Positions 23,786 to 24,020 of a stretch of 24,020 nt of DNA are shown piece after piece. The stretch covers positions 1 to 24,020 of the forward strand of contig DASXTB010000134.1 in the NCBI GenBank assembly GCA_036505615.1, written 5' to 3'. The notes beneath the pieces were generated by a model, which did no database searches, had not been told where the DNA came from, and saw nothing but the letters and a program-made list of their open reading frames with translations. The position numbers and the translations under genes were made by a program. The stretch's first letter is position 1; every line of letters starts with the position of its first letter. This DNA is from DASXTB01 sp036505615 (GTDB lineage Bacteria > Acidobacteriota > UBA6911 > JACQSX01).

Positions 23786-24020
23786 ATGATCGGGCTCGAT
23801 ACCAACGTTCTGGTACGGTATCTGGTGCAGGACGAACCGCGACAATCGGCCAGGGCTAGGGCCTTCATTGTCGGTGCGGCCCTCCGGAAGGAAAGTTTTT
23901 TTGTTAACAGCATTTTCCTTTGTGAGCTGGTGTGGGTTCTCCAGTCCAAATATAGGTATTCGAAGGAGGTAATTTGCGACGTCCTTGAAAAACTTCTTCT
24001 GGCCGAACAGTTTGAGATTG
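23786..24020 (+). CDS. PIN-domain toxin, VapC-like (partial, runs off the window)
   Basis: 78 residues are visible, starting MIGLDTNVLVRYLVQDEPRQ. This is the standard N-terminus of a VapC-type ribonuclease, with the first catalytic Asp (D5) in GLDTN and a second acidic residue (E46) in IFLCELVWVLQSKY. The third acidic cluster lies beyond the right edge. The ATG is preceded by GGGAGG nine bases upstream. VapC toxins cleave specific RNAs and normally sit just after a VapB antitoxin gene in an operon. No such gene is evident in the 289 bp before it, so the antitoxin may lie downstream, outside the window, or be lost. Confidence 0.88.
   Translation, partial: MIGLDTNVLVRYLVQDEPRQSARARAFIVGAALRKESFFVNSIFLCELVWVLQSKYRYSKEVICDVLEKLLLAEQFEI

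Overview
The window looks like a piece of an Acidobacteriota genome, or a close relative from an environmental assembly. The clues are a very large Oar-type TonB-dependent receptor with an N-terminal carboxypeptidase-regulatory-like domain, a DUF1501 / DUF1549-DUF1553 / cytochrome c-WD40 / pre-peptidase-domain gene set of the kind shared by Planctomycetota and Acidobacteriota, and a giant secreted DUF11-repeat protein. Placement is inferred from gene content only. No rRNA, tRNA or CRISPR array was seen.

Layout. (1) 69-2941, minus strand: a signalling operon of a cytoplasmic histidine kinase with an RsbU-like N-terminus, a NarL/LuxR-type response regulator, and two paralogous stand-alone receiver proteins. 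(2) 3142-11751, minus strand: four exported-protein genes transcribed in the order DUF1501 Tat protein, DUF1549/DUF1553 cytochrome-like protein, cytochrome c-WD40 lipoprotein, pre-peptidase (PPC) domain protein. (3) 11752-12848: a 1.1 kb divergent intergenic region filled largely with a heptamer array and a nested palindrome. (4) 12849-16406, plus strand: the TonB-dependent receptor. (5) 16407-16800: a convergent intergenic region with two palindromes, a bidirectional terminator and a MITE-like element. (6) 16801-22656, minus strand: a protein of about 1950 residues with a cell-surface adhesin-like modular layout ending in seven DUF11 repeats. (7) 22990-23496, plus strand: a DUF985 cupin. (8) 23786 to the right edge, plus strand: the start of a VapC-type PIN toxin.

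The most unusual signal is the repeat content rather than a gene. Degenerate tandem arrays with a strict 7-bp period occur at 563-590, 1691-1777, 1827-1861, 5831-5879, 7191-7225, 7429-7477, 7575-7609 and 11844-12011. Their consensus differs from array to array, but the period does not. Several begin at or within about ten bases of a stop codon, and two lie in frame inside genes, where they encode 7-residue peptide repeats. Counting the palindromic elements too, nearly every stop codon in the window has a repeat within about 20 bp downstream.

Functionally, regions 2, 4 and 6 are all predicted to act in the envelope: a TonB receptor for outer-membrane uptake, periplasmic or surface-anchored haem and WD40 proteins, and a long secreted repeat protein. 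The two-component operon may sense a cytoplasmic or general stress signal. Nothing in the sequence directly ties it to the neighbouring operon.
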